A stretch of DNA of 64,000 nucleotides, from contig CAJTXU010000009.1 of assembly GCA_910584125.1 (NCBI GenBank), forward strand, positions 1 through 64,000, given 5' to 3'. Origin of the DNA: an uncultured Muribaculaceae bacterium. Its GTDB lineage: Bacteria > Bacteroidota > Bacteroidia > Bacteroidales > Muribaculaceae. The position numbers and the translations under genes were made by a program. Below the pieces are notes generated by a model, which saw only the letters and a program-made list of their open reading frames with translations, searched no databases and was not told the DNA's origin. Below are positions 51,313-61,466 of this stretch, one piece after another (position 1 is the first letter of the stretch; each line of letters begins with the position of its first letter).

Positions 51313-52134
51313 ATGTCTACCAACACAACCGACAACTCCCGCAAGGTGACCACACGCCGCCTCACGGAAATGAAACAGCGCGGCGAGAAAATCTCCATGC
51401 TCACCGCCTACGATTACTCATCGGCCAAGATCATCGACGGCGCCGGAATCGACGTGATTCTGGTCGGCGACTCCGCCTCGAACGTCATGGCCGGCAACGT
51501 CACCACCCTCCCCATCACGCTCGACCAGATGATCTATCACGCCAAGAGCGTCATGAAGGGCACGAGCCGCGCCCTCGTGGTGGTCGACCTCCCGTTCGGC
51601 TCCTACCAGGGCAATTCCAAGGAGGCCCTCGCATCGGCCATCCGCATCATGAAGGAGAGCCATGCCGAAGCCGTCAAGATGGAGGGTGGCTCCGAGATCC
51701 GCGAGTCGGTGGAGCGAATCCTCTCGGCCGGAATCCCGGTGATGGGACACCTCGGCCTCACCCCGCAGAGCATAAACAAGTTCGGCACATATAACGTCCG
51801 AGCCCGACAGAAGGAGGAGGCCGACAAGCTGATCGCCGACGCCCTGATGCTCGAGGAGATAGGATGCTTCGCCATCGTGCTCGAGAAAATCCCCGCCGAA
51901 CTCGCTGCCCAGGTCTCGGAGAGGCTCACGATCCCCACGATCGGAATCGGCGCCGGTGGCGGCACGGACGGCCAGGTGCTCGTGATGCACGACATGCTCG
52001 GCATCAACCAGGGTTTCTCGCCCAGATTCCTGCGACGATACGCCGACCTGGCCTCGGTGATGCACGACGCCGTCGGCCGTTATATCGACGACGTCAAGTC
52101 GGGAGACTTCCCGAGTCCCGAGGAATCTTACTGA
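51313..52134 (+). CDS. panB: Ketopantoate hydroxymethyltransferase
   Basis: This 273-residue protein has [37 protein letters not shown], the N-terminal barrel and metal site of PanB, then [39 protein letters not shown] and [24 protein letters not shown]. PanB adds a hydroxymethyl group from methylene-tetrahydrofolate to 2-oxoisovalerate for pantothenate and coenzyme A. It stands alone between its own promoter and a strong terminator; panC and panD are not in view. Confidence 0.96.
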   Translation: MSTNTTDNSRKVTTRRLTEMKQRGEKISMLTAYDYSSAKIIDGAGIDVILVGDSASNVMAGNVTTLPITLDQMIYHAKSVMKGTSRALVVVDLPFGSYQGNSKEALASAIRIMKESHAEAVKMEGGSEIRESVERILSAGIPVMGHLGLTPQSINKFGTYNVRARQKEEADKLIADALMLEEIGCFAIVLEKIPAELAAQVSERLTIPTIGIGAGGGTDGQVLVMHDMLGINQGFSPRFLRRYADLASVMHDAVGRYIDDVKSGDFPSPEESY

Positions 52135-52143
52135 ACCTTTTGC

Positions 52144-52176
52144 GCCCCCGAACGGATTTTTGTCCGTTTCCGGGGC
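52144..52176 (+). terminator. Intrinsic terminator after panB
   Basis: GCCCCCGAACGGA, loop, TCCGTTTCCGGGGC, followed by GATATTTTTAAT. It separates panB from the pyr cluster. Confidence 0.9.
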
Positions 52177-52216
52177 GATATTTTTAATAACATTTCATCG
52201 TTTGGCAAAAAATAGC

Positions 52217-52224
52217 TAATTTTG
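52217..52224 (+). promoter_or_regulatory. Putative -7 box for the purF-like/pyr cluster
   Basis: TAATTTTG at 52217-52224, 17 bases before the ATG at 52242. TTTG at 52201 is too near to be the usual -33 box, so the promoter is only half convincing. Confidence 0.5.
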
Positions 52225-52241
52225 CAGAGCAAAACAAAAGC

Positions 52242-54128
52242 ATGGAACCATTAAAGCATGAATGCGGCGTCGCGATGGTGCGACTGCTCAAGCCTCTGGA
52301 ACACTACCAGCGCAAGTACGGCACGTGGATGTGGGGCCTCAACAAGCTCTATCTCATGATGGAGAAGCAGCACAACCGCGGCCAGGAAGGCGCCGGTCTG
52401 GCCTGCGTCAAGATGAGGGCCGCGCCGGGCGAGGAGTTCATGTTTCGCGAGCGCGCCTTGGGCGTGAACGCCATCAAGGAGATTTTTGCTTCGGTCCATC
52501 AGAACCTGCGCGACATACCCGCCGCCGAGCTGAATGACGCCGAGCACGCAAGCCGTTTTTTCCCCTACGCCGGCGAGCTCTATATGGGCCACCTGCGCTA
52601 TTCCACCACGGGAAAGAGCGGCCTTTCTTATGTGCATCCCTTTCTGAGGCGCAACAACTGGCGGGCCCGCAACCTCTGCATCTGCGCCAATTTCAACATG
52701 ACCAACGTCGAGGAGATCTTCGGCAGCATCGCCGTCAAGGGGCAGCACCCGCGCATGATCTCCGACACCTACCTGCTGCTCGAGCAGCTGGGTCACCGGC
52801 TCGACCGCGAGTCGGAGCGGCTTTTCGCCGAGGCCGTCGCCGGAGGCCTGCATGACGCCGACATCACGCGGTATATAGAGGACCACATCGACCTCTCGAA
52901 CATGCTCTCGCAGTCGGCCCCGGTGTGGGACGGCGGCTACGTGCTCTGCGGCGTCACGGGCTCGGGTGAGATGTTCTGCATGCGCGACCCGTGGGGAATC
53001 CGCCCGGCGTTCTGGTACAAGGACGGCGAGGTGTTCGCCATGGCCTCCGAACGCCCCGTGCTGCAGACGACGTTCAACATCGAGGCTGACGACATCCACG
53101 AGGTGGCGCCGGGCGAGGCGATTTTCGTCAACCGCCGCGGCGAGCTCTCGCGCCGCCAGATCATCGGGCCACGCACATATGCCCCCTGCTCGTTCGAGAG
53201 GGTATATTTCAGCCGCGGATCCGACAAGGACATATACCGCGAGCGCAAGGAACTGGGCCGCTCGCTCGTCGGCCCGATTATCAAGGCGCTCGACGGCGAC
53301 ATCAACAATGCCGTCTTCTCCTACATCCCCAACACGGCCGAAGTGGCGTTCTACGGCATGGTGCAGGGTCTCAACGAGTTCCTCAACGACCGCAAGGCAA
53401 AGGAGATATGCCGCTGGGGCGGACACCTGCCCGCCGAGAAGGTCAACGAGATCCTCTCGCGCCGCATCCGCACCGAGAAGGTGGCCATCAAAGACATCAA
53501 GCTGCGCACGTTCATCTCCGAGGGCAACACCCGCAACGACCTGGCGGCGCACGTCTACGACATCACCTACGGCAGCCTGCGCCCGGGCGTCGACAGCCTG
53601 GTGGTGATCGACGACAGCATCGTGCGCGGCACGACCCTGCGCGAGAGCATCATCCGCATCCTCGACCGCCTGCACCCGAAGCGCATCGTGATAGTCAGCT
53701 CGAGCCCTCAGGTGAGATATCCCGACTATTACGGCATCGACATGTCGCGCATGGAGGAGTTCATAGCCTTCCGCGCGGCGGTCGCGCTGGCCGAAGACCG
53801 CGGCCTGGCGCACGTCATCACCGACATCTACGAGAAATGCAAGGCCCAGGTCGCGCTCCCCAAGGAGAGCATGGTCAACCACGTCACCGCGCTCTACGAC
53901 CTCTTCACCGACGACGAGATCTCGGCCAAGATTGTCGAGATGCTCAAGCCCGACGACGTCTGCGCCGACGTCCGGATCGTATACCAGAGCATCGAGGGCC
54001 TGCACCGCTCCTGCCCCGGGCATCCGGGCGACTGGTATTTCTCGGGCCGCTATCCCACTCCCGGCGGAGTGAAGCGAATCAACGAAGCATACATTAACTA
54101 TATCGAAGAAATATATTTCAAGAAATGA
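52242..54128 (+). CDS. PurF-like amidophosphoribosyltransferase paralogue (class II amidotransferase)
   Basis: This 628-residue protein, about 130-150 longer than typical PurF, has the possible nucleophile Cys8 in KHECGVAMV, which would need removal of seven residues. It has HLRYSTTGKSG and SDTYLLLEQLG, and in the second half the PRPP loop VVIDDSIVRGTTLRESI. The usual oxyanion segment HNGNLTN of PurF reads NFNMTN here. In Bacteroides a gene like this also lies before carA, so pyrimidine or purine use is open. The stop overlaps carA by 4 bases (ATGA). The substrate is inferred. Confidence 0.78.
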   Translation: MEPLKHECGVAMVRLLKPLEHYQRKYGTWMWGLNKLYLMMEKQHNRGQEGAGLACVKMRAAPGEEFMFRERALGVNAIKEIFASVHQNLRDIPAAELNDAEHASRFFPYAGELYMGHLRYSTTGKSGLSYVHPFLRRNNWRARNLCICANFNMTNVEEIFGSIAVKGQHPRMISDTYLLLEQLGHRLDRESERLFAEAVAGGLHDADITRYIEDHIDLSNMLSQSAPVWDGGYVLCGVTGSGEMFCMRDPWGIRPAFWYKDGEVFAMASERPVLQTTFNIEADDIHEVAPGEAIFVNRRGELSRRQIIGPRTYAPCSFERVYFSRGSDKDIYRERKELGRSLVGPIIKALDGDINNAVFSYIPNTAEVAFYGMVQGLNEFLNDRKAKEICRWGGHLPAEKVNEILSRRIRTEKVAIKDIKLRTFISEGNTRNDLAAHVYDITYGSLRPGVDSLVVIDDSIVRGTTLRESIIRILDRLHPKRIVIVSSSPQVRYPDYYGIDMSRMEEFIAFRAAVALAEDRGLAHVITDIYEKCKAQVALPKESMVNHVTALYDLFTDDEISAKIVEMLKPDDVCADVRIVYQSIEGLHRSCPGHPGDWYFSGRYPTPGGVKRINEAYINYIEEIYFKK

Positions 54129-55207
54129 AGAAAGCCACTTTGATACTCGACGACGGTACGCGTTTCGAGGGCGAGTCGTTCGGATACGAGGGCAACACGG
54201 CCGGCGAAGTCGTGTTCAACACGGCCATGACGGGATACACCGAGAGCCTCACCGACCCGTCGTATGCAGGCCAGCTGATGGTCCTCACATACCCTCTGGT
54301 GGGCAACTACGGCGTCCCCTCGGACGAGAAGGGCGCCGACGGCATCGAGACATTCATGGAGAGCGACCGCATCCACGCTTCGGCGATCATCGTGGGCGAC
54401 TACAGCGGCGAATACAGCCACTGGAACGCGCGAGAGAGCCTCTCCGACTGGCTGAAACGCGAGATGGTGCCGGGCATCACGGGCATCGACACGCGCCACC
54501 TGACGCAGATCCTGCGCGAGCACGGCGTGATGATGGGCCGCGTCATCGTCGAGGGCGCCGAGGGCGTGCCCGAGGAGAAAGACTACAACTCGATCAATTA
54601 TGTCGACCTCGTGTCGACCCCGGAGGTCAGGACGTTCGGCAAGGGCGAGGGCCGCAAGAAGGTCGTGCTCGTCGACTGCGGCGCGAAGAACAACATCGTG
54701 CGCTGTCTGGTCAACCGCGGAGTCGAGGTCATCGCCGTGCCGTGGGATTATGACTTCAACACCCTCGAGTTCGACGGTCTCTTCATTTCAAACGGCCCCG
54801 GCAACCCCGACGAGTGCACGGCCGCCGTCGACAACATCCGCAAGTTCATCTCCAACCCCGGCGAACGCCGCCCGCTGATGGGCATCTGTATGGGCAACCA
54901 GCTGCTGGCCAAGGCCGCCGGAGCCACGATCTACAAGCTAAAGTACGGCCACCGCTCGCACAACCAGCCCGTGCGCATGGAGGGCACCGACCGCTGCTTC
55001 ATCACCAGCCAGAACCACGGCTTCGCCGTCGACGCCTCGACGCTCGGCGAGGGCTGGCATCCTTATTTCACCAATATGAACGACGGCTCGAACGAGGGCA
55101 TCCGCCACGAGTCCAAGCCCTGGTTCTCGTCGCAGTTCCACCCCGAGGCAAGCGGCGGCCCGGTCGACACCGAGTTCCTTTTCGACGATTTCATCAGGCT
55201 CCTCTGA
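54125..55207 (+). CDS. carA: Carbamoyl-phosphate synthase small subunit
   Basis: This 360-residue protein has the N-terminal CarA domain (EVVFNTAMTGYTESLTDPSY, then TGIDTRHLTQILREHGVM) and a class I glutaminase domain. The glutaminase has Cys255 in GICMGNQLLAKAAGA and the later QFHPEASGGP with catalytic His and Glu. CarA frees ammonia from glutamine for CarB. The nucleophile elbow reads GNQ rather than the common GHQ. It overlaps the upstream gene by 4 bases and is followed by carB after 30 bases. Confidence 0.95.
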   Translation: MKKATLILDDGTRFEGESFGYEGNTAGEVVFNTAMTGYTESLTDPSYAGQLMVLTYPLVGNYGVPSDEKGADGIETFMESDRIHASAIIVGDYSGEYSHWNARESLSDWLKREMVPGITGIDTRHLTQILREHGVMMGRVIVEGAEGVPEEKDYNSINYVDLVSTPEVRTFGKGEGRKKVVLVDCGAKNNIVRCLVNRGVEVIAVPWDYDFNTLEFDGLFISNGPGNPDECTAAVDNIRKFISNPGERRPLMGICMGNQLLAKAAGATIYKLKYGHRSHNQPVRMEGTDRCFITSQNHGFAVDASTLGEGWHPYFTNMNDGSNEGIRHESKPWFSSQFHPEASGGPVDTEFLFDDFIRLL

Positions 55208-55237
55208 GCGGAAACCATCTATCAGACTCCACACAGT

Positions 55238-58200
55238 ATGTTAAAAGACAGCAACATAAAGAAAGTACTGGTGCTCGGCTCGGGCGCCCTCAAGATAGGC
55301 GAGGCGGGCGAGTTCGACTATTCGGGCAGCCAGGCCCTGAAGGCTCTCCGCGAAGAGGGCATCGAGACCGTTCTCATCAACCCCAACATCGCTACGGTGC
55401 AGACCTCCGAGGGCGTCGCCGACCACATCTATTTCCTGCCGGTCACCCCGCTCTTCGTCGAGAAGGTGATAGCCCGCGAGCGTCCGCAGGGCATCATGCT
55501 GGCCTTCGGAGGCCAGACGGCCCTCAACTGCGGCGTCGAGCTCTTCCACAAGGGCGTGCTCGACAAGTATGACGTCAAGGTGCTCGGCACCCCCGTGCAG
55601 TCGATCATCGACACCGAGGACCGCGAGATCTTCGTCGACAAACTCAACGAGATCGACGTCAAGACCATCGCATCGACGGCCTGCGAGAACGAGGCCGAGG
55701 CTCTCGCCGCGGCCGAGAAACTCGGTTATCCCGTCATCCTGCGCGCGGCTTACGCGCTCGGCGGTCTCGGCTCCGGCTTCTGCGACAATCCCGAGCAGCT
55801 GATGAAGCTGGCCGAGAAGGCGTTCTCGTTCTCGCCCCAGGTGCTCGTCGAGAAGAGCCTCAAGGGCTGGAAGGAAGTCGAATACGAGGTGGTCCGCGAC
55901 TCGTTCGACAACTGCATCACCGTCTGCAACATGGAGAACTTCGACCCGCTCGGCATCCATACCGGCGAGAGCATCGTCGTCGCCCCGTCGCAGACCCTCA
56001 CCAATTCGGAATACCACAAGCTGCGCGAGCTGTCGATTCGCATCGCGCGCCACATCGGCATCGTCGGCGAGTGCAACGTGCAGTTCGCCCTCTGCCCCGA
56101 TTCGGAAGACTACCGCGTCATCGAGGTCAACGCCCGCCTGTCGCGCTCGTCAGCCCTCGCATCCAAGGCTACTGGATACCCGCTGGCGTTCGTGGCCGCG
56201 AAACTCGGCCTCGGATACGGACTGTTCGACCTCAAGAACTCGGTGACCAAGACCACCACGGCCTTCTTCGAGCCGGCCCTCGACTATTGCGTCTGCAAGA
56301 TCCCCCGCTGGGACCTCGGCAAGTTCCACCGCGTCAACCGCGAACTTGAGTCGTCGATGAAGTCGGTGGGCGAGGTCATGGCGATCGGACGCACATTCGA
56401 GGAGGCCATCCAGAAGGGCCTGCGCATGATCGGACAGGGAATGCATGGCTTCGTGGAGAACAAGGAGCTGGAGATCCCCGACATCGACGGCGCGCTGCAC
56501 GCTCCGACCGACAAGCGTATCTTCGTGATCGAGAAGGCTTTCGACCGCGGATATACCGTCGACCAGATTCATGACCTGACTAAGATCGACCGCTGGTTCC
56601 TCGACAAACTGAAGAACATCCACGACACCGACCGCGAGCTTCGCGCCGTCGGCGGCCTCGAGGCCCTGCCGGCCCGGATGCTGCGCCGTGCCAAGGCCAT
56701 GGGATTCTCTGACTTCCAGGTGGCTCGCGCCGTGGGCATGGAGAAGTTCATGGACATCGAGAAGGCCTGCCTCAAGGTGCGCGACCGCCGCAAAGCCCTG
56801 GGCATCGTGCCCTGCGTCAAGCAGATCGACACCCTGGCCGGCGAGTTCCCCGCCGCCACCAACTACCTTTACCTTACCTACGGCGGCAACCATAACGACA
56901 TTGTCTATGAGCATGACCACCGCTCGGTGGTGGTGCTCGGTTCGGGAGCATACCGCATCGGCAGCTCGGTGGAGTTCGACTGGTGCGGAGTCCAGGCACT
57001 TGAGACGATCCGCCGCGAGGGATACCGCTCGGTGATGATCAACTATAATCCGGAGACCGTATCGACCGACTACGACATCTGCGACCGCCTCTATTTCGAC
57101 GAACTGACGTTCGAGCGCGTGCTCGACATCATCGACCTCGAGACGCCCCATGGCGTCGTGGTCTCGACCGGCGGCCAGATTCCCAACAATCTCGCCCTCA
57201 AGCTCGACCAGCAGGGCGTGCCTCTGCTCGGCACGTCGGCCGAATCAATCGACAACGCCGAGGACCGCGAGAAGTTCTCGGCTATGCTGGGACGCATCGG
57301 CGTCGACCAGCCCGAATGGAGCGCGCTGACTTCGATGGACGACATCAACGCCTTCGTCGACAAGGTGGGCTTCCCGGTTCTGGTCCGCCCGAGCTACGTG
57401 CTTTCGGGCGCGGCGATGAACGTCTGCTACGACCGCGACCAGCTGGAGCGATTCCTCACCCTTGCCGCCAACGTCTCCAAGCGTCACCCGGTGGTGGTCA
57501 GCCAGTTTCTCGAACATGCCAAAGAGGTCGAGATGGACGCCGTGGCGCAGAACGGCGAGATCATCGCCTACGCCATCTCCGAGCATGTGGAGTTCGCCGG
57601 AGTCCACTCGGGCGACGCCACCATCCAGTTCCCCCCGCAGAAGCTATATGTCGAGACGGCGCGACGCATCAAGAAGATATCCAAGAAGATAGCTCGTCAG
57701 CTCAACATCTCGGGCCCGTTCAACATCCAGTTCCTGGCCCGAGACAACGACATCAAGGTGATAGAGTGCAACCTGCGCGCCTCGCGCAGTTTCCCGTTCG
57801 TCAGCAAGGTGCTTAAGATCAACTTCATCGAGCTGGCCACGCGCATCATGCTCGGCCTGCCCGTGTCGAAACCCGACAAGAGCGTGTTCGACCTCGACTA
57901 TGTCGGCGTGAAGGCGAGCCAGTTCTCGTTCAACCGCCTGCAGAAGGCCGACCCGAAGCTGGGCGTCGACATGGTGTCGACCGGCGAGGTGGGTTGCCTT
58001 GGCGAGGACGCGCGCTCGGCGCTGCTCACCGCCATGCTCTCCGTGGGACAGCGCGTGCCTAAGAAGAACGTGCTGCTCTCCACGGGCAACGGCAAGCAGA
58101 AGGGCGACATGCTGGCGGCGGCCAAGCTGCTGCGCCAGAACGGATACACGATCTTCGCCACCGAGGGCACGAGCCGTCATCTCGACGAGAACGGCATTGA

Positions 58201-58462
58201 CAACACCCGCGTCTACTGGCCCGACGAGGAGGGACAGCCCCAGGCCGTCGACCTGCTCGACAACCATGAGATCGACCTCGTGATCAACGTGCCGCGCAAC
58301 CATTCGACCAAGGAGATCACCAACGGATACCGCATCCGCCGCACGGCCATCGACCGCAACATTCCGCTTATCACCAACGCACGCCTCGCCTCGGCGTTCA
58401 TCAAGTCTTTCTGCGCGATGAGCCCCGGGGATATCGAGATCAAGTCGTGGCAGGAGTTCTGA
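55238..58462 (+). CDS. carB: Carbamoyl-phosphate synthase large subunit
   Basis: This 1074-residue protein has the two homologous ATP-grasp halves. The first begins KVLVLGSGALKIGEAGEFDYSG and the second SVVVLGSGAYRIGSSVEFDWCG (near 563). A C-terminal allosteric domain of the MGS type follows (VLLSTGNGKQKGDMLAAAKLLRQNGY from about 945). CarB makes carbamoyl phosphate from bicarbonate, ammonia and two ATP, supplying pyrimidines and arginine. Position within a pyr cluster argues for a mainly pyrimidine role here. pyrC follows after 3 bases. Confidence 0.96.
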   Translation: MLKDSNIKKVLVLGSGALKIGEAGEFDYSGSQALKALREEGIETVLINPNIATVQTSEGVADHIYFLPVTPLFVEKVIARERPQGIMLAFGGQTALNCGVELFHKGVLDKYDVKVLGTPVQSIIDTEDREIFVDKLNEIDVKTIASTACENEAEALAAAEKLGYPVILRAAYALGGLGSGFCDNPEQLMKLAEKAFSFSPQVLVEKSLKGWKEVEYEVVRDSFDNCITVCNMENFDPLGIHTGESIVVAPSQTLTNSEYHKLRELSIRIARHIGIVGECNVQFALCPDSEDYRVIEVNARLSRSSALASKATGYPLAFVAAKLGLGYGLFDLKNSVTKTTTAFFEPALDYCVCKIPRWDLGKFHRVNRELESSMKSVGEVMAIGRTFEEAIQKGLRMIGQGMHGFVENKELEIPDIDGALHAPTDKRIFVIEKAFDRGYTVDQIHDLTKIDRWFLDKLKNIHDTDRELRAVGGLEALPARMLRRAKAMGFSDFQVARAVGMEKFMDIEKACLKVRDRRKALGIVPCVKQIDTLAGEFPAATNYLYLTYGGNHNDIVYEHDHRSVVVLGSGAYRIGSSVEFDWCGVQALETIRREGYRSVMINYNPETVSTDYDICDRLYFDELTFERVLDIIDLETPHGVVVSTGGQIPNNLALKLDQQGVPLLGTSAESIDNAEDREKFSAMLGRIGVDQPEWSALTSMDDINAFVDKVGFPVLVRPSYVLSGAAMNVCYDRDQLERFLTLAANVSKRHPVVVSQFLEHAKEVEMDAVAQNGEIIAYAISEHVEFAGVHSGDATIQFPPQKLYVETARRIKKISKKIARQLNISGPFNIQFLARDNDIKVIECNLRASRSFPFVSKVLKINFIELATRIMLGLPVSKPDKSVFDLDYVGVKASQFSFNRLQKADPKLGVDMVSTGEVGCLGEDARSALLTAMLSVGQRVPKKNVLLSTGNGKQKGDMLAAAKLLRQNGYTIFATEGTSRHLDENGIDNTRVYWPDEEGQPQAVDLLDNHEIDLVINVPRNHSTKEITNGYRIRRTAIDRNIPLITNARLASAFIKSFCAMSPGDIEIKSWQEF

Positions 58463-58465
58463 ACC

Positions 58466-59764
58466 ATGGACACTACAGCCAACGATAAGAACGTAGCCGG
58501 CCCCCTTCTTGTGAAGGGTGGCCGCGTCTGGAACGGCACGGAACTCGTGGCGGCCGACGTGCTGACGGTCGACGGGATCGTCAGCGCTGTGGGCGCCGAT
58601 GTGGTTACGCCCGTCGGATGCCGTGTCATCGACGTGGCCGGCGCGGCCGTGATTCCGGGCCTGGTCGACGTGCATGTGCATCTGCGCGAGCCGGGATATT
58701 CCTACAAGGAGACGATATTCGACGGCACGCGCGCCGCGGCCCACGGAGGCTTCACGACGGTGTGCGCGATGCCCAACCTCAACCCGGCGCCCGACACCGT
58801 CGGGAATCTGGAGCGTCAGCTTGACATCATCCGCCGCGACGCCTGCGTCGAGGTGCTGCCCTACGCCACTATCACCCGACTGCGCATGGGGTCGGAACTC
58901 GTGGACTATGAGGCGCTGGCCGGCGAGGTGGCGGGATTCAGCGACGACGGCACAGGCGTGCAGAGCGAGGAGGTGATGCGCCGCGCCATGCAGGGCATTG
59001 CCCCAACGGGCAAGGTGCTCGCCGCCCATTGCGAGGTCGACTCGCTGCTGCGCGGCGGCTACATCCACGACGGCGAATACTGCCGCCGCCACGGCCACCG
59101 AGGCATTTGCTCCGAGAGCGAGTGGCGCGAGGTGGAGCGCGACATCCGCCTCGCACGCGAGACGGGCTGCCGTCTTCACATCTGCCACGTCTCGACCCGC
59201 GAGAGCGTCGAGCTCGTGCGCCGCGCCAAGGCCGAGGGCCTGCCCGTCACCTGCGAGACCGGAGCGCACTACCTTGCCTTCTGCGACGAGGACCTGCAGG
59301 AGGAGGGTCGCTTCAAGATGAACCCGCCGCTGCGCTCGGCCGCCGACCGCGACGCTCTGCTCCGCGGCGTCGCCGACGGCACCATCGACTGCATTGCCTC
59401 CGACCATGCCCCGCACTCGGAGGCCGAGAAGAGCCGAGGCCTCGAGAAGAGCGCCATGGGCGTCACCGGCATCGAGCTCTCCCTGCCGGCCGTATATACC
59501 CATGCCGTCTTGCCGGGACACATATCGTTCGCACGAATGCTCGAGCTTATGGCTTTCGCGCCGAGACGCATATTCGGTATAGAGGGGGGACTCAGGCCCG
59601 GCGACCGCGCCGACATCACGGCCGTCGACCTCGACTCGACGTTCACCGTCGGACGGGAAATGTTCCTCTCGAAGGGAACCGCCACTCCGTTCGAGGGCAA
59701 AACTCTGCACGGGCGGCTGAAGCTCACCCTCTCGGCAGGCAAAATCGCTTACGAAAACTTATGA
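58466..59764 (+). CDS. pyrC: Dihydroorotase
   Basis: This 432-residue amidohydrolase has VDVHVHLREPGYSYKETI (68-85) with metal ligands His70 and His72, and CHVSTRESVELVRRAK for a later metal His. It also has CETGAHYLAF and CIASDHAPHS with the catalytic Asp. It closes carbamoyl aspartate to dihydroorotate. The length is that of the class I (bacterial AllB/PyrC-like) enzyme. Its TGA overlaps the pyrK ATG by 4 bases. Confidence 0.95.
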   Translation: MDTTANDKNVAGPLLVKGGRVWNGTELVAADVLTVDGIVSAVGADVVTPVGCRVIDVAGAAVIPGLVDVHVHLREPGYSYKETIFDGTRAAAHGGFTTVCAMPNLNPAPDTVGNLERQLDIIRRDACVEVLPYATITRLRMGSELVDYEALAGEVAGFSDDGTGVQSEEVMRRAMQGIAPTGKVLAAHCEVDSLLRGGYIHDGEYCRRHGHRGICSESEWREVERDIRLARETGCRLHICHVSTRESVELVRRAKAEGLPVTCETGAHYLAFCDEDLQEEGRFKMNPPLRSAADRDALLRGVADGTIDCIASDHAPHSEAEKSRGLEKSAMGVTGIELSLPAVYTHAVLPGHISFARMLELMAFAPRRIFGIEGGLRPGDRADITAVDLDSTFTVGREMFLSKGTATPFEGKTLHGRLKLTLSAGKIAYENL

Positions 59765-60510
59765 TGACAGCCAACGACACAAAATATACCGTGGTCGACA
59801 ACCGCTGGATCGGCACCAACACGATGATGATGATCCTCGAGGGCGCCACCGAACGGTTCTCGGCCCCGGGACAGTTCATCAACATCGCGGTGCCCGGCTT
59901 CACGCTGAGGCGCCCGATCTCGGTGTGCGACATCGAGGGAGACTACATCACGATCGTCTATGACGTGGTGGGACACGGCACGGAGGCCCTGTCGGAGATG
60001 GAGGCCGGGCGGAAGCTCGACATCCTGCCGGCCCTGGGCAACGGCTTCGACATGTCGAAATGCGGCGAGCGCCCAGTGCTGCTCGGCGGCGGCGTGGGAT
60101 GCCCCCCGATCTACAGCCTGGCCAAGAACCTGCTCTCAATCGACGTGCTGCCCACCGTGGTGCTCGGTTTCAACACCGACGAGCGGATGATTATGATCGA
60201 GCAGTTCGAGAACCTCGACATACCGTTCTATGTGGCCACGGTCGACGGCAGCTACGGCACGCAGGGCTTCGTGACCGACGTGATCGCCCGCGAGGCCCTG
60301 AACCCCGACTATTTCTACGCCTGCGGCCCGCTGCCGATGCTGCGCGCGCTCTGCACGCAGCTCGACATCCCCGGCCAGGTGAGCCTCGAGGCACGCATGG
60401 CCTGCGGTTTCGGCGTCTGCATGTGCTGCTCGCTCGAGACGCGCCGCGGCCCTAAGAGAATCTGCAAGGACGGACCCGTTTTCGACAAGGAGGACCTGAT
60501 ATGGAAGTAA
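59761..60510 (+). CDS. pyrK: Dihydroorotate dehydrogenase B, electron-transfer subunit
   Basis: This 249-residue protein has the FAD-binding barrel with RRPISVCD (50-57), the NAD-binding start LLGGGVGCPPIYSLAKNL (107-124) and a [2Fe-2S] site with Cys215, Cys220, Cys223 and Cys235 in ACGFGVCMCCS and RICKDGP. PyrK passes electrons from PyrD to NAD. I start at ATG 59761, which overlaps the pyrC stop; the open frame further upstream is not coding. It overlaps pyrD by 10 bases. Confidence 0.95.
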   Translation: MMTANDTKYTVVDNRWIGTNTMMMILEGATERFSAPGQFINIAVPGFTLRRPISVCDIEGDYITIVYDVVGHGTEALSEMEAGRKLDILPALGNGFDMSKCGERPVLLGGGVGCPPIYSLAKNLLSIDVLPTVVLGFNTDERMIMIEQFENLDIPFYVATVDGSYGTQGFVTDVIAREALNPDYFYACGPLPMLRALCTQLDIPGQVSLEARMACGFGVCMCCSLETRRGPKRICKDGPVFDKEDLIWK

Positions 60511-61445
60511 AAGAGACAGAAATCAGCGCGGGATGCCTGCGTGACCTTTCGGTCGAACTGGCGGGCGTGACGCTCAAGAACCCCGTGATTCCGGCCAGCG
60601 GATGCTTCGGCTACGGCTACGGCATGTCGGAATATTATGACATCGACGTGCTCGGCTCGATTTCGTTCAAGGGCACGACGCTCCATCCCCGCTTCGGCAA
60701 TCCGTTGCCCCGCGTGGCGGAATGCACCGAGGGCCTCATAAATTCGGTGGGCCTGCAGAATCCCGGCATCGACGCCGTGATCGCCGAGGAACTCCCACGT
60801 ATGCGCGAGCGCTTCCACGGCCCCATCATCGCCAACATCAGCGGATTCTCAGTCGACGAATACCGTGAGTGCTGCCGGCGCATCACGGGCGAGAGCCAGG
60901 TGGCGATCATCGAGCTCAACGTCAGCTGCCCCAACGTGCACGGCGGCGGCATGAGCTTTGGCACGTGCCCGGCCTCTGTGGCCGAGGTGGTCAAGGCGGT
61001 CAAGGAGGTCTCTGACCTTCCGCTGTTCGTCAAGCTGTCGCCCAACGTCACCGACATAGTGGAGATAGCGCGTTCGGCCGAAGACGCCGGGGCCGACGGC
61101 CTCTGCCTGATCAACACTCTGTTGGGCATGCGCATCGACCTGAAGACGCGCCGCCCGGTGGTGGCCAACGTCATGGGCGGTTTCTCGGGCCGGGCGGTGT
61201 TCCCGGTGGCGCTGCGCATGGTGTGGCAGGTGAGCCACGCCTGCTCGATTCCCGTCATTGGCTGCGGAGGCGTCTCCACGGCCGAAGATGTCATCGAGAT
61301 GATGATGGCCGGAGCCCGCGCCGTCGAGGTCGGCACGGCCAACCTCATCGACCCCTGGGCATGCCCGCGCATCATCGAGGCCCTGCCCGAGGCAATGGAG
61401 AAATACAACATCCCGTCGCTGCGCTCGCTCGCCGTCGACAAATAA
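60501..61445 (+). CDS. pyrD: Dihydroorotate dehydrogenase B, catalytic subunit (class 1B)
   Basis: This 314-residue TIM-barrel protein has LKNPVIPASGCFGYG (25-39), NSVGLQNPGID, the active-site Cys143 in ELNVSCPNVHGGG and the FMN-binding end GVSTAEDVIEMMMAGARAVEVGTANL. The Cys base is the class 1 mark, and pyrK next door marks class 1B, which uses NAD. It oxidises dihydroorotate to orotate. A half copy of a palindromic element lies between this gene and pyrF. Confidence 0.95.
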   Translation: MEVKETEISAGCLRDLSVELAGVTLKNPVIPASGCFGYGYGMSEYYDIDVLGSISFKGTTLHPRFGNPLPRVAECTEGLINSVGLQNPGIDAVIAEELPRMRERFHGPIIANISGFSVDEYRECCRRITGESQVAIIELNVSCPNVHGGGMSFGTCPASVAEVVKAVKEVSDLPLFVKLSPNVTDIVEIARSAEDAGADGLCLINTLLGMRIDLKTRRPVVANVMGGFSGRAVFPVALRMVWQVSHACSIPVIGCGGVSTAEDVIEMMMAGARAVEVGTANLIDPWACPRIIEALPEAMEKYNIPSLRSLAVDK

Positions 61446-61466
61446 TCACCGTTTCGAATTGCCCGT

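Noticed and set aside
54887..54907. Inactive CarA because the nucleophile motif reads GICMGNQ
   Set aside because: The Cys is present, and the later catalytic His and Glu (QFHPEAS) are intact. The GNQ variant appears tolerated in this family.
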